DNA of 64,000 bases, taken from NCBI RefSeq assembly GCF_905475395.1, contig NC_058342.1, positions 24,214,640 through 24,278,639 of the forward strand, in the 5' to 3' direction. Positions 35,740 to 46,706 of the stretch are shown piece after piece; position 1 is the stretch's first letter; each line of letters opens with the position of its first letter. The translations under genes were made by a program, and so were the position numbers. Below the pieces are notes generated by a model. That model ran no database searches, was not told the origin of the DNA, and saw only the letters and a program-made list of their open reading frames with translations. The stretch is from Chrysoperla carnea. Taxonomy: Eukaryota > Arthropoda > Insecta > Neuroptera > Chrysopidae.

Positions 35740-35905
35740 AATGTCTACGATAGTTTTTACGATCAATGTTACCGTAAATATAATAACGACATTGTTTGCT
35801 TAAATGAATGAGCATTTTTGTACGTGGTGGTTCTCAAAATTGTAGCCTCCTTCATGAAATCTACTTCTAAAAATAGAAGAAAATTATGAATGACATTCTG
35901 GAATA

Positions 35906-36849
35906 CATAGGAGAGGGGCAAGTAGAGACAACTGGCCCCCCTCCCTTGAGATTCACAAAAATGGTTCAAAGTACCCACTTTAAAAAAGTAAAATTCTTCT
36001 GAATTCAAAATTTCGGTTATAGGATGAATTTAGTATGAAATTAGAATCAATCAAACTACAAATTTTCAACTAAACCATCTTTTATAGTTTTTGAGAAAAA
36101 AGGAAACTAAATTTTCGCCCGAATTTAGATTTTCACAGGAAAACAAAGTTATTTATGAAAAATTGTTTCAAACAAAAGTTGTTTACTTTTTTATATGAAA
36201 CAATTTTACAATCAAACTTTTGTTCTTCCTCTTTCGGTTTACAAGAACCAATGGACCCATGTTGTCAATTGTTGGATCTAGAACACGATATAAAAAAAAT
36301 TCAGCTCGATATCTTTTTCGTTTTTGAGTTATCGCGTTAACGGACAGACAAATGGAAATGGACTAATTAGATTAATTTTATGAAAAACTCTATTAAAATT
36401 TTGTTTGTGTCATCAATATTTCTAAACGTTACAAACTTGGGATTAAACTTAATATACTCTAATATATTTCACACATAGGGTAGAAAAAGTAAATAAAATC
36501 ATTTTTGGCAAGAAGTTTTTAGGAAAAGGGCGCCTATACGATGAAAGGGGGGAAACGGAATAGTAGAAAAAGAAATTTTTAGGTAAAGTCGCCACACAAA
36601 AACACAAAAAAGGTCCACAGTTCTCACCAGTATACATCCGGATTCCAGGGCCTGTGACCACCTAAAGCTTTGCTCTAGTTCCACGCCTGTTTTCAGGTAA
36701 ATTAATGGTAAAATAGATCTAATTTTAAAATTAAAATAAATTTTCGCGTTTTATCGCCTATATTTTTACTTGTACCTTCAATTCATACTTTTCCCATTCT
36801 CCATAAAGCAACTTTCCCCCCGCTTTGCAATCGGCTGGCGATGCCCTTG
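35906..36849 (-). mobile_element. hAT1 non-autonomous element
   Basis: Minus orientation (plus starts CAAGGGCGTCG). The right end reads 'ggctggcgatgcccttg'. Interior: 'gagattcacaaaaatgg'; a Rep1-like core (36140-36486, 'ttttgagttatcgcg'); and 'tccggattccag', 'acgcctgttttcaggtaa' and 'ccataaagcaactttccccc'. The left end is degraded and its 8-bp flanks do not match. Frames on the minus strand (36499-36684) are shared with the copy at 49998 only because the copies are similar. Confidence 0.65.
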
Positions 36850-38223
36850 CTTCCACCTCCCATATCCCACATGCGTCGGGAGTAAAAAATAGATAAAAGT
36901 GGGTTGAATATCCTCTAAGTGGGTTGGATATCGTGTAAGAATTTGAGCTTAATCGATTCAAAACTTTTACAGCTTTCGAAGCATACACATGCGAATATAA
37001 CATTTTTACATATATAGATTAGGTTAAAATTAGCCTCAAAATCCAAAACATAAAATTTTTATCCCACTTTTATTTTAATTTTCCTTCGTGATACATTTTT
37101 TAGAATCATATTGTATTTGATCCCTTTTTACATATCATACCCCTTGTATCGTAAATATTAACTCGATCATATTTAACCGAAAATAGAATGCATTGTATTG
37201 TAATATCCGTAAACATTGTGGTTATTTTTTTATTGGCCGAACAAGGATACCAATTTGCTTTATATATTATTCTTTATCACCTCATTTTGGTTTATCGAAG
37301 TGATTTAAACAAAGACCAAGATATTCGAGGAAAAATGTACATAAATAATATCTCATAATTAGTATGGATTACTTGATACAAATAATTAGAGCAAATCTAA
37401 ATAGCTCTGGCAGAAATTTCTTTTTATGGATTTTCCGATTGTTATATTTAACATAATTGGGTATTATCGTTAGTCAAAAGTAACTTATGAAATTTGAAAA
37501 AAGTTAAAATTTATAATATTAAAATTAAAAATCGTAATTTTGAAACTGCATATCACGTGACCTAAAACGCGGACAAGCTCCGATGTGATGTCATATCGGT
37601 ATGAGCCATAGACCTTCAGTTAGTTCAGTGTAGACAGCTGGGTATATGCATAGATAATAAGTATTTATATTTATAATAATCTGATGTCTATGAATATATC
37701 TGTCAAACTTATTTGTGTTATTTCGTATAATGATACCGATATTACGTCATCAAATTGGATGCTCGCGTTTTTGACAGTTTAAAAAAGGTTTAAAATTTAA
37801 TTTAAGTTTTTGGCAAGAAATCGTGAGTATTTTTCCGAAATAAATTTTTGGTGGTTTTTTTAGTAGTAAAATCAACATTTTGAAGTACTTTTTCAAATAT
37901 AGTAGAATACCCTATTGAGATTTTGATTTTTTAGATGAAACAGCGAAAAAGTCATCATAATAAAATTAATTCAATCGAAAATACCTATAAATATTTGTTG
38001 AAATTGATAATTATTTTTAATATTAGCCCTGTGGACAAATCGGCTCCAATTTTGTTGATAACAACAATTCTTGGATCAATTTAATTTTGCTGAATTGATT
38101 TAACAAAAGTTTCTCGTAGCGAAAGTTATTATTTTCTTGTTATTTCTATTTTTTAGTTATTCTTAAAACCTTACTAAAGATCCTCTGATTAAGAGACATT
38201 TTCTAACTAAAAAAAGATAAGTT
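36850..38223. other. Unassigned AT-rich stretch
   Basis: No gene or family assigned. A less AT-rich patch at 37550-37640 ('aaacgcggacaagctccgat') shows no open frame. Confidence 0.45.
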
Positions 38224-38807
38224 TTATACCATGTATATATGAAATATATCAAGGTATACTAAGTTTAGTCCCAAGTTTACTACGTATAAAAATATTAATG
38301 CTACCAACAAAATTTTGGAATACGTGTTCATAAAATCATCGAATTAGCCCATTTCCGGTTGTCTGTTTGTCCGTCTGTCAGAACGATAACTCGTAAAATG
38401 AGCAACATAGGTCAATCGGGCTTTGGATCCAACTTGTAAACCGTTTGAGATAAAGCAAAAGTTTAAAAAGCATTTTCCTTAAAAAAAAAAAAAAACTTTT
38501 ATTTGAATCATTTTTCGTTACCATATCTGTTTACTCGCGAGGGAGCAAATTAGGTTAGAATATTATACAGTAAGTATATACCTATTGTATATATTTTAAA
38601 TTTATACGTTACATATATTATGTATGTGTTTGTTTACAGCATATATTATGTTCACTGAGGCAGTGAGGAGAAACACACTCTTTGTGTGTAAGAGTGATTA
38701 TCTTTCTTAACCTTCATGACATGAAAAACAAACGATTGCGTAATCAACACTATCTATACATGGTATTGCAACAATTAACACAGTCAATTGTTTGTTTTAA
38801 CTTGTTT
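38224..38807 (-). mobile_element. Rep1, full length
   Basis: Hairpin end 'ataccatgtatatatg'; 'ccatttccggttgtctgt'; core with 'gaacgataactcg'; far end 'caattgtttgttttaacttg'. Part of the core after 'ataactcg' (the GATATC block) is deleted. Confidence 0.75.
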
Positions 38808-39179
38808 TCATTACATTTCAGTCTTGGAAACGCTTTTCTTTGCGATTTTTCAAACAAGTGTTTTTCTTATAATAAGTGATATTTTTTGCTTAAATCCGAA
38901 GTAATTATACTCTTTCCCAAGGATCAAAGACACAACTCGAAAATCGGAGACTTCGATCCAATATCGAAGAAGTGGCAGTTCTACAATCAACTAAATTTTA
39001 CTGAAATAATTTTTAAGGTTAACGAAACAAAATTAAATAAAATTAAAATTTGACTTGAAAAACATATTTTGTAGACAGAAACGAAGATACTGTATTTAGT
39101 AATCATACAACCTTAAATCAGTCATAAAATGACTTCAAAGGATTCTCCGCCATGATAGTGTGAAAAGTTTTAATCTAAT

Positions 39180-39270
39180 TTAAATTATAATCATAATAAA
39201 ACAAACACAAAACAAAACCGAATCAAATAAAAACAAAAAATTAAAAAAAAACAAAAATAAAAAACAAACA
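39180..39270. repeat. A-rich (AAAAC) low-complexity tract
   Basis: About 90 bp made almost entirely of A with interspersed C ('aaaacaaacacaaaacaaaa'). Confidence 0.8.
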
Positions 39271-39446
39271 ACTCCCATAAAAATATGTGTAATAAATAGT
39301 CGGGCAGAAAGCATAGAACGTAGAAGAGTAGTATGAAAAATTTACGACTAGTTTAATATTTTGTATGCACAAACAAAACAGATGACGGATGATGTTGAAT
39401 TAAAAAAAAAAAAATCAAGTAAATTATGTTGGAATCTAAATGACTT

Positions 39447-39700
39447 TTTATACCATGGATATGAAATATACCCAGGTATTCTAAGTTTAGTTCCAAGTTT
39501 GTAACGCTTAAAAATATTGAAGCTATGAACAAAATTTTGATATAGGTGTTCATGAAATCACCTAATTAGTCTTTTTCCGGTTGTCTGTCTGTCTGTCGTC
39601 TGGTGTCTGTCTACCCGTTTGTCATCACGATTACTCAAAAACTGAAAGAGATATCAATCTGCAATTTTTATAGCATGCTGAGGACGTAAAAAGTGAGGGC
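39447..39700 (-). mobile_element. Rep1, truncated
   Basis: The hairpin end and core, with 'ggttgtctgtctgtctgtcg', to 'aggacgtaaaaagtgagg'. The other end is missing and Rep2 follows within 40 bp. Confidence 0.7.
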
Positions 39701-39734
39701 GGGTTAAGTGACAAGCTGTTATTGTACTAAAAAG

Positions 39735-40108
39735 TAGAAAATAATTTGATAATATAGATATCGCTCTTCAATCATCAATACTCTAACTACAGTGGTCTCT
39801 CTTCATCAAATGATTCGATGAACTCATAAATTAATTAAAATTTTGTTTTTATATCATCGGCAACCTCATATTTTTATGATACTACAAGATATGAAATATT
39901 TTAGATAGTTTTTTATCACACTCTCAACATTTTTTGATATATAAATATCTAATTGAAAAGTATAACCGATATGATTCATCATTTTTCAGCCAACTTTGAA
40001 CGATAAAATAATAATAGCCCGATGCCCTAGGAATTTTTTGTGATTTTTGTAAACTTTGTTAAACAAAAAATGTATTTATAATGTTTTATTGAAATCCTTA
40101 GTATACTC
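39735..40108 (+). repeat. Rep2, truncated
   Basis: From 'tttgataatatagatatcgc' to 'tattgaaatccttagtat'. Internal deletions occur ('gatactacaagatatgaaat'). It ends exactly beside the exon-like segment 40105-40229. Confidence 0.6.
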
Positions 40109-40229
40109 TCTCTAGCGATAAGCGCCTTCTTTATCTGTTCACTCTCTACTGCGTACAGCAGTTGGCGGTAACTTTGTAGTTCTAAGGTATTATCTCCATG
40201 GATATTACTATCGTCGAGTTTTGTATACG
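40105..40229 (-). CDS. Exon candidate (unproven)
   Basis: On the minus strand a 125-nt segment is open in one frame and less AT-rich than its surroundings. It encodes a complex peptide including LDDSNIHGDNTLELQSY and LLYAVESEQIKKALIARE. It is preceded by 'ctagttggttttttatacag', a good splice-acceptor shape with pyrimidine tract and AG. It is followed by GTATAC, a passable donor. The surrounding open frame is 95 codons (40314-40027). I do not recognise the protein. The Rep2 copy abuts the donor side. It could be a true internal exon of a long-intron gene, a transposon fragment, or chance. Confidence 0.25.
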
Positions 40230-41049
40230 TTCTGTATAAAAAACCAACTAGAATCCCATTCTTTTGCAAATATAATAATAAAACATGATATATCATAATA
40301 CCTCTCATACCCATGTTACATTTAGAATAGGACTGATGTGACTGTGACAGTGTGCTTGTGACTGTGTATGTACGAATGTGACACAGTGCCGTGTGACTCT
40401 TACATGTGTAATAATATCAAAACATAAATGTTTTAAAAGTAAGATGTCAACCGTGTATGTACACAATTAATTTTAGAAACTCGTTAAAGATTTGCTTCAC
40501 TTGTGTGTACATTGTATAGGGCTCAACTGTATGCGTATATTGTGAGTGTACAGTAAAAATCGATTATTATGACGAATCAATTGTTATTACAATGAAGGAA
40601 TATTTACCGGGTCAAATTAAAAACAAAATTAAATGAAGGTATAAAAATTGGCAGGCAGTTGAAATTTCGTAGGATTGTTCAAAACACCATCATAAATGAA
40701 AAACCCTCATCGATCCGAGACGTGTGAAAAAATTTACACGAGGTCAAAGGTCACCAAAACGGGTGTTTTCATTATTTTCAGCAAAGTTTTGTCATAAAAT
40801 TAGCTCAGAAGAAAATTGTAGATCAGATAATTAAATATGAAAATGTCCCAATACTTGTTTTCCTAAGAGCCACCGTTTCTGAGATATAACGATTCAAAAT
40901 GTCGGAAGAGTAATCGTCATAGTATGTATAAGGACGTACGCCACGTACATCACTGAAGCTGTAATACAAATTAAACTATTTTCTTATCGGTTAGTGTAAC
41001 TTACGTTTATACAATTTTTACTTACATATATCCGTTGGATGCGCAGTCA
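40230..41049. other. Unassigned stretch
   Basis: Contains a TGTGACTGTG-rich patch (40330-40400). No gene or known family. Confidence 0.4.
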
Positions 41050-41626
41050 TGGTAGGTTTTACTTTAAATTTAGACTTATTTAACTATAAATTTATCTGAA
41101 AACAAGCGTTTATCTAGAGTTAAATTTTGAACTTTCACAGACACGGGGGTACGGATTTATACTGGTAGAAATCGTTTACCTAAAAAAAATTTTTTTTTGT
41201 TATTTTTTTCCCCTTCCATCTTATGGGAGCCCTTTTCCTACAAAAATATGGCTTAGATATATTGATGCTAGAAACAAAATTTTGAAATAGGTATTCGTAA
41301 AATTAACCTAATTAGTCCATTTCCGTTTGTCTGTCCATCAACACAATAACCCAAAAAACGAAAAGAGATATCGAGCTGTTTGTACCGTGCTTAAGACATA
41401 AAAATGAAGTTTAAGTTCAAAAGTCCATTTGGTCTTCGATCCGTACGATCCATCTTGTAAACCATGAGAGTGTAAAAACTGTTTCTTATAAAAAATTCAT
41501 TGTAAAGAACTTTGTTTTCCCCTCTGAGGGTCTAAATAAGGGCAAAAATTTAGTTTACTTTTCCTCAAAAATAGTTAGTTTACTTACTCAGCTGCCCCTA
41601 TCTGCTTCCCTTTGGCGACGCCCTTG
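41050..41626 (+). mobile_element. hAT1, 5' truncated
   Basis: Starts within 'atttagacttatttaac', followed by 'tacggatttatactggtaga'. The Rep1-like core (41250-41470) is next. The right end is 'ttggcgacgcccttg', the clearest copy of the terminus (CAAGGGCGTCGCCAA when reversed). The left terminus is missing. Confidence 0.7.
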
Positions 41627-42993
41627 ATCGTATGATCCCTTGAATGTCATTATAGCTGGTTTTGACTGTAGTATAATAATATATAATTGTATACACTGCT
41701 CTGAGTGCAATGCAATGGTGATATTATGATTTATATGACGTATTTCTTAGTGACACTTCTAATTTGTCACTGTTTTGTATTGTGGAGTATACACATTACA
41801 CATACCTTTGCTATCATATAAAGCTTGTTTTTGTTTTTGTTTTTTTTTATTTTAGCATGAGAGCAAACTCAAGTACTGTTTCATTCGATAAACTTGAAAT
41901 GATTTTTGAGAAGTTCATTAGATCTACCAACTCTATTTTTTTGGGCCAGAGTCTCCAAATTTTTCGAGGTGTGTTTCGGGTATCTCGTTTTCGAAGAAAA
42001 ATTTCAGTATTTTTTGTAATAACTGCTACTATTGATTTTAGCAAAATAGTGCCGAAAGCATTATTGTAGAGAATAACACTCTCTAATAAAAATCTACTGA
42101 AAGCTTGAAGCAAAATTTGAAAAAAATAATTTTCCTTTTGCGATTAAAGCAAGCGAAGGGAATGAAAAAAAAAGTCTCAACGAAAGTTAAAGCACAACAG
42201 GCAATAACATTTGTCTAAATAATTATATGACTTGTTGTTCTCGCGTCAGAGGTCGCTGAAATTACTTACTTCCGAACAAATCGCATACAGTGCTATTTAA
42301 AAGCAGCTTATGCGCTTCTAAAACATTAATAACGCTATTTGAGAGTAAAATACCCATATATAAGTTGCTGTTATGGGACTATTTCCAGTAGATTGTTTAG
42401 TATGTCACTTACGCAAAAAATGCCCAGATCTTTTTTGTAGAGAATTTTATTCTCTACGAAGTTTCTCCTAGCACTTTCGCTAAAATCAATAGTGCGATTT
42501 AAAATCTAAAATGCTTGTACTATAAGTTGATCTCTGCAGTTGAAAATTTTTGAATATTTTTAAAATTATTGATTGAAAAACAAGTTTTCAAAGCTTATAT
42601 TGAGCTCTTTACATTTATATTGATTGGTGCTCAGTTATTTTTGAATTAGTGTGTACAGTTACAAATCTTTGTAACATGATACGCTAAGTTAAACTAAATA
42701 ATATTAGTTACATTTTTATTTTACACACAGATTCATTTATTAAAACATCTTCATTTAAAAAGTTGCATGCTGATTTTGAAAATTAATCATGATAGAAAAT
42801 TTAATTATTCATATAGGGAAGAGAGATATAAATGATGGGTATCTTTGTGGGGAAAAGTGTGGAAAAAAAAGTTCATCTCTATTGCCATTTTAAGTGTTTC
42901 TAATATTTTATGTAATCTGCATGAAACGTGTATTTAAATTCTCACGAATTAAATAATAAATTGTTTCAATTCGATTTCTAATTCCTAAAATGA
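41627..42993. other. Unassigned stretch with an inverted pair
   Basis: 42022-42085 ('ctactattgattttagc', 'gtagagaataacactctcta') is imperfectly complementary to 42431-42500 ('gtagagaattttattctcta', 'gctaaaatcaatagtgc'). It may be an old foldback element. No gene supported. Confidence 0.45.
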
Positions 42994-43055
42994 AAACAAG
43001 TGAAACAAACAATTAACTGAGTTAATTATTGAAATAATCTGTATAGAAAGTGCTG
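42994..43055 (+). mobile_element. Rep1 start fragment
   Basis: 'aaaacaagtgaaacaaacaa' then 'ttaactgagttaattattga'. The sequence then switches to the FB6 arm. Confidence 0.65.
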
Positions 43056-43080
43056 AAAGTGCTTGCATTATTTTTATAAA

Positions 43081-43733
43081 TTAGAAGAGTTTAAAAAACC
43101 AACACAATTATGGCAAACGATATTTGCTTCGGTTTTCGAAAAGTTTCGAAAGTATTTTCTAGATTTTTTTCGAGGCCTCCAGCAAATTTTCAACTTATCT
43201 TTTAAAGTTTTGGGGTAAATGGACACCAAAGTTTTGTCCACATTTGCGCCCTCACGAGTCAATACTGATGTTAACGAAAAAATGTTTCAGGCAAAAGTTG
43301 TTAATTTTTTTGTAAGGAAATTTTTTAACTTTTTTTTTCTTTCTCTAACGGTTTAAAAAATGGGTCCTACAGTACCAAGGCCTGCTTGACCTATGTAGCT
43401 CTATTATTTAAACTCGCTTTTTTCGTCCTGAGCTAATTTTCAGCTTGATAACGAAATGGAAGTGGACTATAAATTAGGTGATTCTATGAACACCTCTAAC
43501 ACTGTTTACCCGTTAGAGGGCAAATTAGGACAAAACTTTGTTGTCGATTTTCTGTCTATAAAAGAGATGGACTTGAAAATTGCAGATAGCTTCAATTAGT
43601 GGTCTGGTGAAACATCTTTGAACGAAATCAAATTCTAGAAAATACTTTCGGAAGTGTTCGAAATTTTCGAAAACATAATGAATTACAGCCGAAAGGCCGC
43701 CATAATTATGTTGATTTTTTAAACTCTGCTAAT
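43081..43733. mobile_element. FB6: Rep1 core between inverted arms
   Basis: The left arm (43081-43260: 'ttagaagagtttaaaaaacc', 'gaaagtattttctaga', 'accaaagttttgtcc') is complementary, with mismatches and gaps, to the right arm (43490-43733: 'ggacaaaactttgttgtcg', 'tctagaaaatactttc', 'aaactctgctaa'). Between them is a Rep1-type core in plus orientation (43262-43490, 'ctctaacggttt', 'gattctatgaacacc'). The 62-codon frame 43074-43262 is arm sequence, not a gene. Confidence 0.7.
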
Positions 43734-44536
43734 CGAATAATAAATAACTGACATTTGTTTAAATTATTTAGAGTCTTAAGGAGACACCTCATCTTGCTCC
43801 CTTTGGTGACGCCGTTGCTTTTTAGGGTGCAAAGTCAATTTGTAACAACATTATATATCGTATTAAAATTGTTCTCAATTACAACATTTTTTACGATACC
43901 AAATTACAATTAAAGAGGAAAAATATAAGTAAAAATGATGACGTGAAAAGTAATAATTTTCCTTGTAATTACATCGTATGTGTTAAAAAGAAAATTATGA
44001 AATTGCAGATGGTGTGATGGTTAAAGTAAGGTTAGGTTAGACAGTGTAAGGTGTTATATTGTATCACATAATATACAAAGATGGTATCATTTTTATGGTA
44101 CTTTTATATTTGTTTTGATGGTACAAAGGGCGTTACGGGACTCTTAGGTTGTTCATTTTTATGACTATTGTGTGTTTGTGTGTGTTTACCGTAAAGTAAT
44201 AGACATACATACCATACCATTCACTATTTATAAGGAAAAATCCCGTTAGACCGTTTAATTTGAAAATTAAAATTCTCAATGGTTGAATTATTTTCATTTT
44301 CTTTCAATTCAAATTTTTTGGTCGCAAGCCTATTTTGGCTAGGTTATGTCTACCTTTTAACAACTCATGGGTCGGAGAAAATGTTTAACAACGAATTTTC
44401 CCTAATAATCAGCGAAGCCTTTTTAAAGATTCAAAAGCGAATCGAATGAAAAAATCATTTTAATGAAACTTAAATACCTCTCAACATATTGGAGTAACTT
44501 TATATATTATCAAATCCATAGATTTTTCGCAAACTT
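43734..44536. other. Unassigned stretch
   Basis: Includes a 'ggttaggttag' word at 44030 and a GTGT-rich patch at 44169-44186. No gene. Confidence 0.4.
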
Positions 44537-44834
44537 CTTTATGATGCTGGCTCAATGAATAGTCCAAGTTTGTGATGTCGAACGACGAACGCAACTTGGT
44601 CCAAAATCAAAAAAACCGTGAAATTTTCCGATCTCTTTTCAGATTAGAAGGACTAGTTTTCTTAAAGGGGAGAGTACCTTTTCAGGACTTTTTTCAAATA
44701 GACTAAATTTGATACAGTGTGAGGCCAGAATTGTCTCTGTGTCAAATTTTCACGGTTCTTTCAATTTTTTACAAAGTTGGATTCGGCGCTTGAAATCACA
44801 AACATGCCTTCTTCATTAGGCTAACATCATAAAA
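44537..44834. mobile_element. FB4 foldback element
   Basis: A ~298-bp inverted repeat with arms of ~90 bp. The left arm 'tttatgatgctggctcaatg', 'agtttgtgatgtcgaacgac' and 'aaccgtgaaatttt' pairs with the right arm 'aaattttcacggtt', 'cggcgcttgaaatcacaaac' and 'ctaacatcataaa'. Non-coding MITE of unknown class; only one copy seen. Confidence 0.7.
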
Positions 44835-45406
44835 TTTTATTATATTATTTTTACTGGTATTTTCAGATGACATGGCTGTTGGATTAACGAATAAATTCGC
44901 ATTACTTTTTACAAAGTAGTCCGATTTCAATAATTCTTTCTTTATTGAATTTGATATACTTCGAATTGGTTAATGATTAATTGCTCACCGATTTCTCTGC
45001 CAATTGAAGATCGATTCTTTTTTTGAAAGAAATTTACTCTCCATATTTGTTTTACCAAAATCGGTTTAGTAGTTTTTAAGATATGGATTAATACGTGTTA
45101 CTTCATTACGTACGGAAAGTTTTTAGCTCACTTAAAAGTACAAAATAAAATTTTTTTGCAAAGAATAGAACCGGTTCCAAAAAAAAGTAAAATTTAATTT
45201 TATAGTACCGACTCCAATGAATTAATTTTTAGCTAAGGATTTGATTGAAATCTGTACTTTAAAATTAATTTTTTATCTGTTGTTTTTCAGAAGTTGGTTC
45301 TATTTTTTGCAAAAAACTTTTATGATAAGAATCGAATAAAATTAAATTGAATAATTATTTATTTTTGAATGTATAAGTTATGTGTAAATATTTAAAATTT
45401 AAAAAG

Positions 45407-45562
45407 ATTACCCTGGACGGTGGATCACTTGGCTCGAGGGTCGATGAAGAACGCAGCTAATTGCGCGTCAACTTGTGAACTGCAGGACACATGACATTGA
45501 CATTTCGAACGCACATTGCGGTCCTTGGATACTGTTCCCGGACCACATCTGGCTGAGGTTCG
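45407..45562 (+). rRNA. 5.8S rRNA copy, solitary
   Basis: 'ttaccctggacggtggatca', 'ggtcgatgaagaacgcagct' and 'tgaactgcaggacacatg' form the conserved 5.8S core, and 'cgaacgcacattgcggtcc' and 'ggctgagg' the 3' part. The ~156-nt length matches an insect 5.8S. The stretch 'cacatgacattgacattt' appears to lack one base compared with the usual ...CATGAACATYGACATTT... (from memory). No 18S end upstream and no 28S start within several kb downstream, so this is an orphan or pseudogene copy, perhaps with remnants of AT-rich ITS around it. Confidence 0.9.
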
Positions 45563-46159
45563 TATACATTATATTAATATAATAAAAGATTAATTTACAT
45601 AAAATTTTTTTATGAAAAAGAAATTGCCGCTTACAAATCTGGTTACATTTCCTACGACTAGGAAATACACATCAAATTGTGGACGGGAGGAGGATAAGAT
45701 TTTTTTAAAAAGCGTCACATTGAGAATTTCTCATGTTACATCACCACTTAATTTTTCATGACCCATAACCTGTTGGGTACATTTACTATGGATTTTTTAG
45801 TTCGTCAGTCGCCCCTGATTTACAATATAAAATACCAATTAATATTTTAGACAATATCGCAACAGGGGGATGAAATATATATGTTATTTAAATATAGTTA
45901 GGGGATGTGAAATTCTTCAATCTATTAAAAGTAACCTAAACAAACAATAAGTGTGTCAGTGTGTCAATGTTTTTAGTTGTATTTATTTCTTAAACCAACC
46001 CCTCATGTATTCAGAAGAATGAACGTGTTTTTGTGTTAAAAACAATGACTTGAATACGTATTAGTCCAAGCAAATTGGCAATTGGTTATTCGTGTATTTT
46101 TTTTAAGGGGATATTTTGAGCTCTGTTACGCCAATTTAAAAAACGCCAAAATTAGTTAC
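45563..46159. other. Unassigned; possible ITS2-like remnant
   Basis: Directly follows the 5.8S copy. AT-rich, with no 28S signature visible. Whether any of it is ITS2 cannot be told from sequence alone. Confidence 0.35.
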
Positions 46160-46706
46160 TATTTATACCATATATATATGAAGTAGTATATTAAGTTTAG
46201 TCCCAAGTTTGTAACGCTTAAAAATATTGAGGCTACGAACAAAATTTTGGTAAAGGTGTTCATAAAATCACCTAATTAGCCACTTTTCCGGTTGTCTGTC
46301 TGTCTGTCTGTCCGTCTGTCATCACGATTACTCAAAAACGAAAGGGGATATGAAGCTAAAATTTTTATAGCGTGCTTAGGACGTAAAAAGTGAGATCAAG
46401 TTCGTAAATGAGCAACATAGGTCAATTGAGTCTTGAAAACCGTTAGAGATAGAAGAAAAATTTAAATGTAAAAAATATTCCTTATAAAAAAATAAACAAC
46501 TTTTGTTTGAAACATTTTTTCGTAAACATCACTGATTACTCGTGAGAGCGCAAATTAGGCGTAAATTGTATAGTATGTATTATATGGGAATATCAATCAT
46601 ATATGTGTGACATGTATGTATGTGTAATGCGACAGAGTAATCAACACTGTCTATACGTGGTATTTCAACAATTAACTCAGTCAATTGTTTGTTTTCACTT
46701 ATTAGT
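46160..46706 (-). mobile_element. Rep1, full length
   Basis: The clearest minus-orientation copy. Hairpin end 'ataccatatatatatg'; 'ccggttgtctgtctgtctg'; 'cacgattactcaaaaacgaa'; 'aaaagtgagatcaag'; 'acatcactgattactcgtga'; far end 'gtcaattgtttgttttcact'. Flanks 'attagttact' (left, ~46151) and 'attagttgct' (right, ~46705) agree in 9 of 10 bases and may be the target-site duplication. Confidence 0.85.

Noticed and set aside
35558-35815. Poly-asparagine open frame
   Set aside because: Produced by the (ATT)n microsatellite read on the minus strand.
36499-36684. Open frame similar to one at 50556-50792
   Set aside because: Similarity is due to both lying in hAT1 copies in the same orientation; the frames are broken differently and match no transposase.
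35906-36849. 8-bp target-site duplication for this hAT1 copy
   Set aside because: Flanks ctggaata and cttccacc do not match; the left end is probably eroded.
41764-42113. Overlapping 101- and 88-codon frames on opposite strands
   Set aside because: No motif; both overlap the possible inverted pair, and neither has a start or splice context of note.
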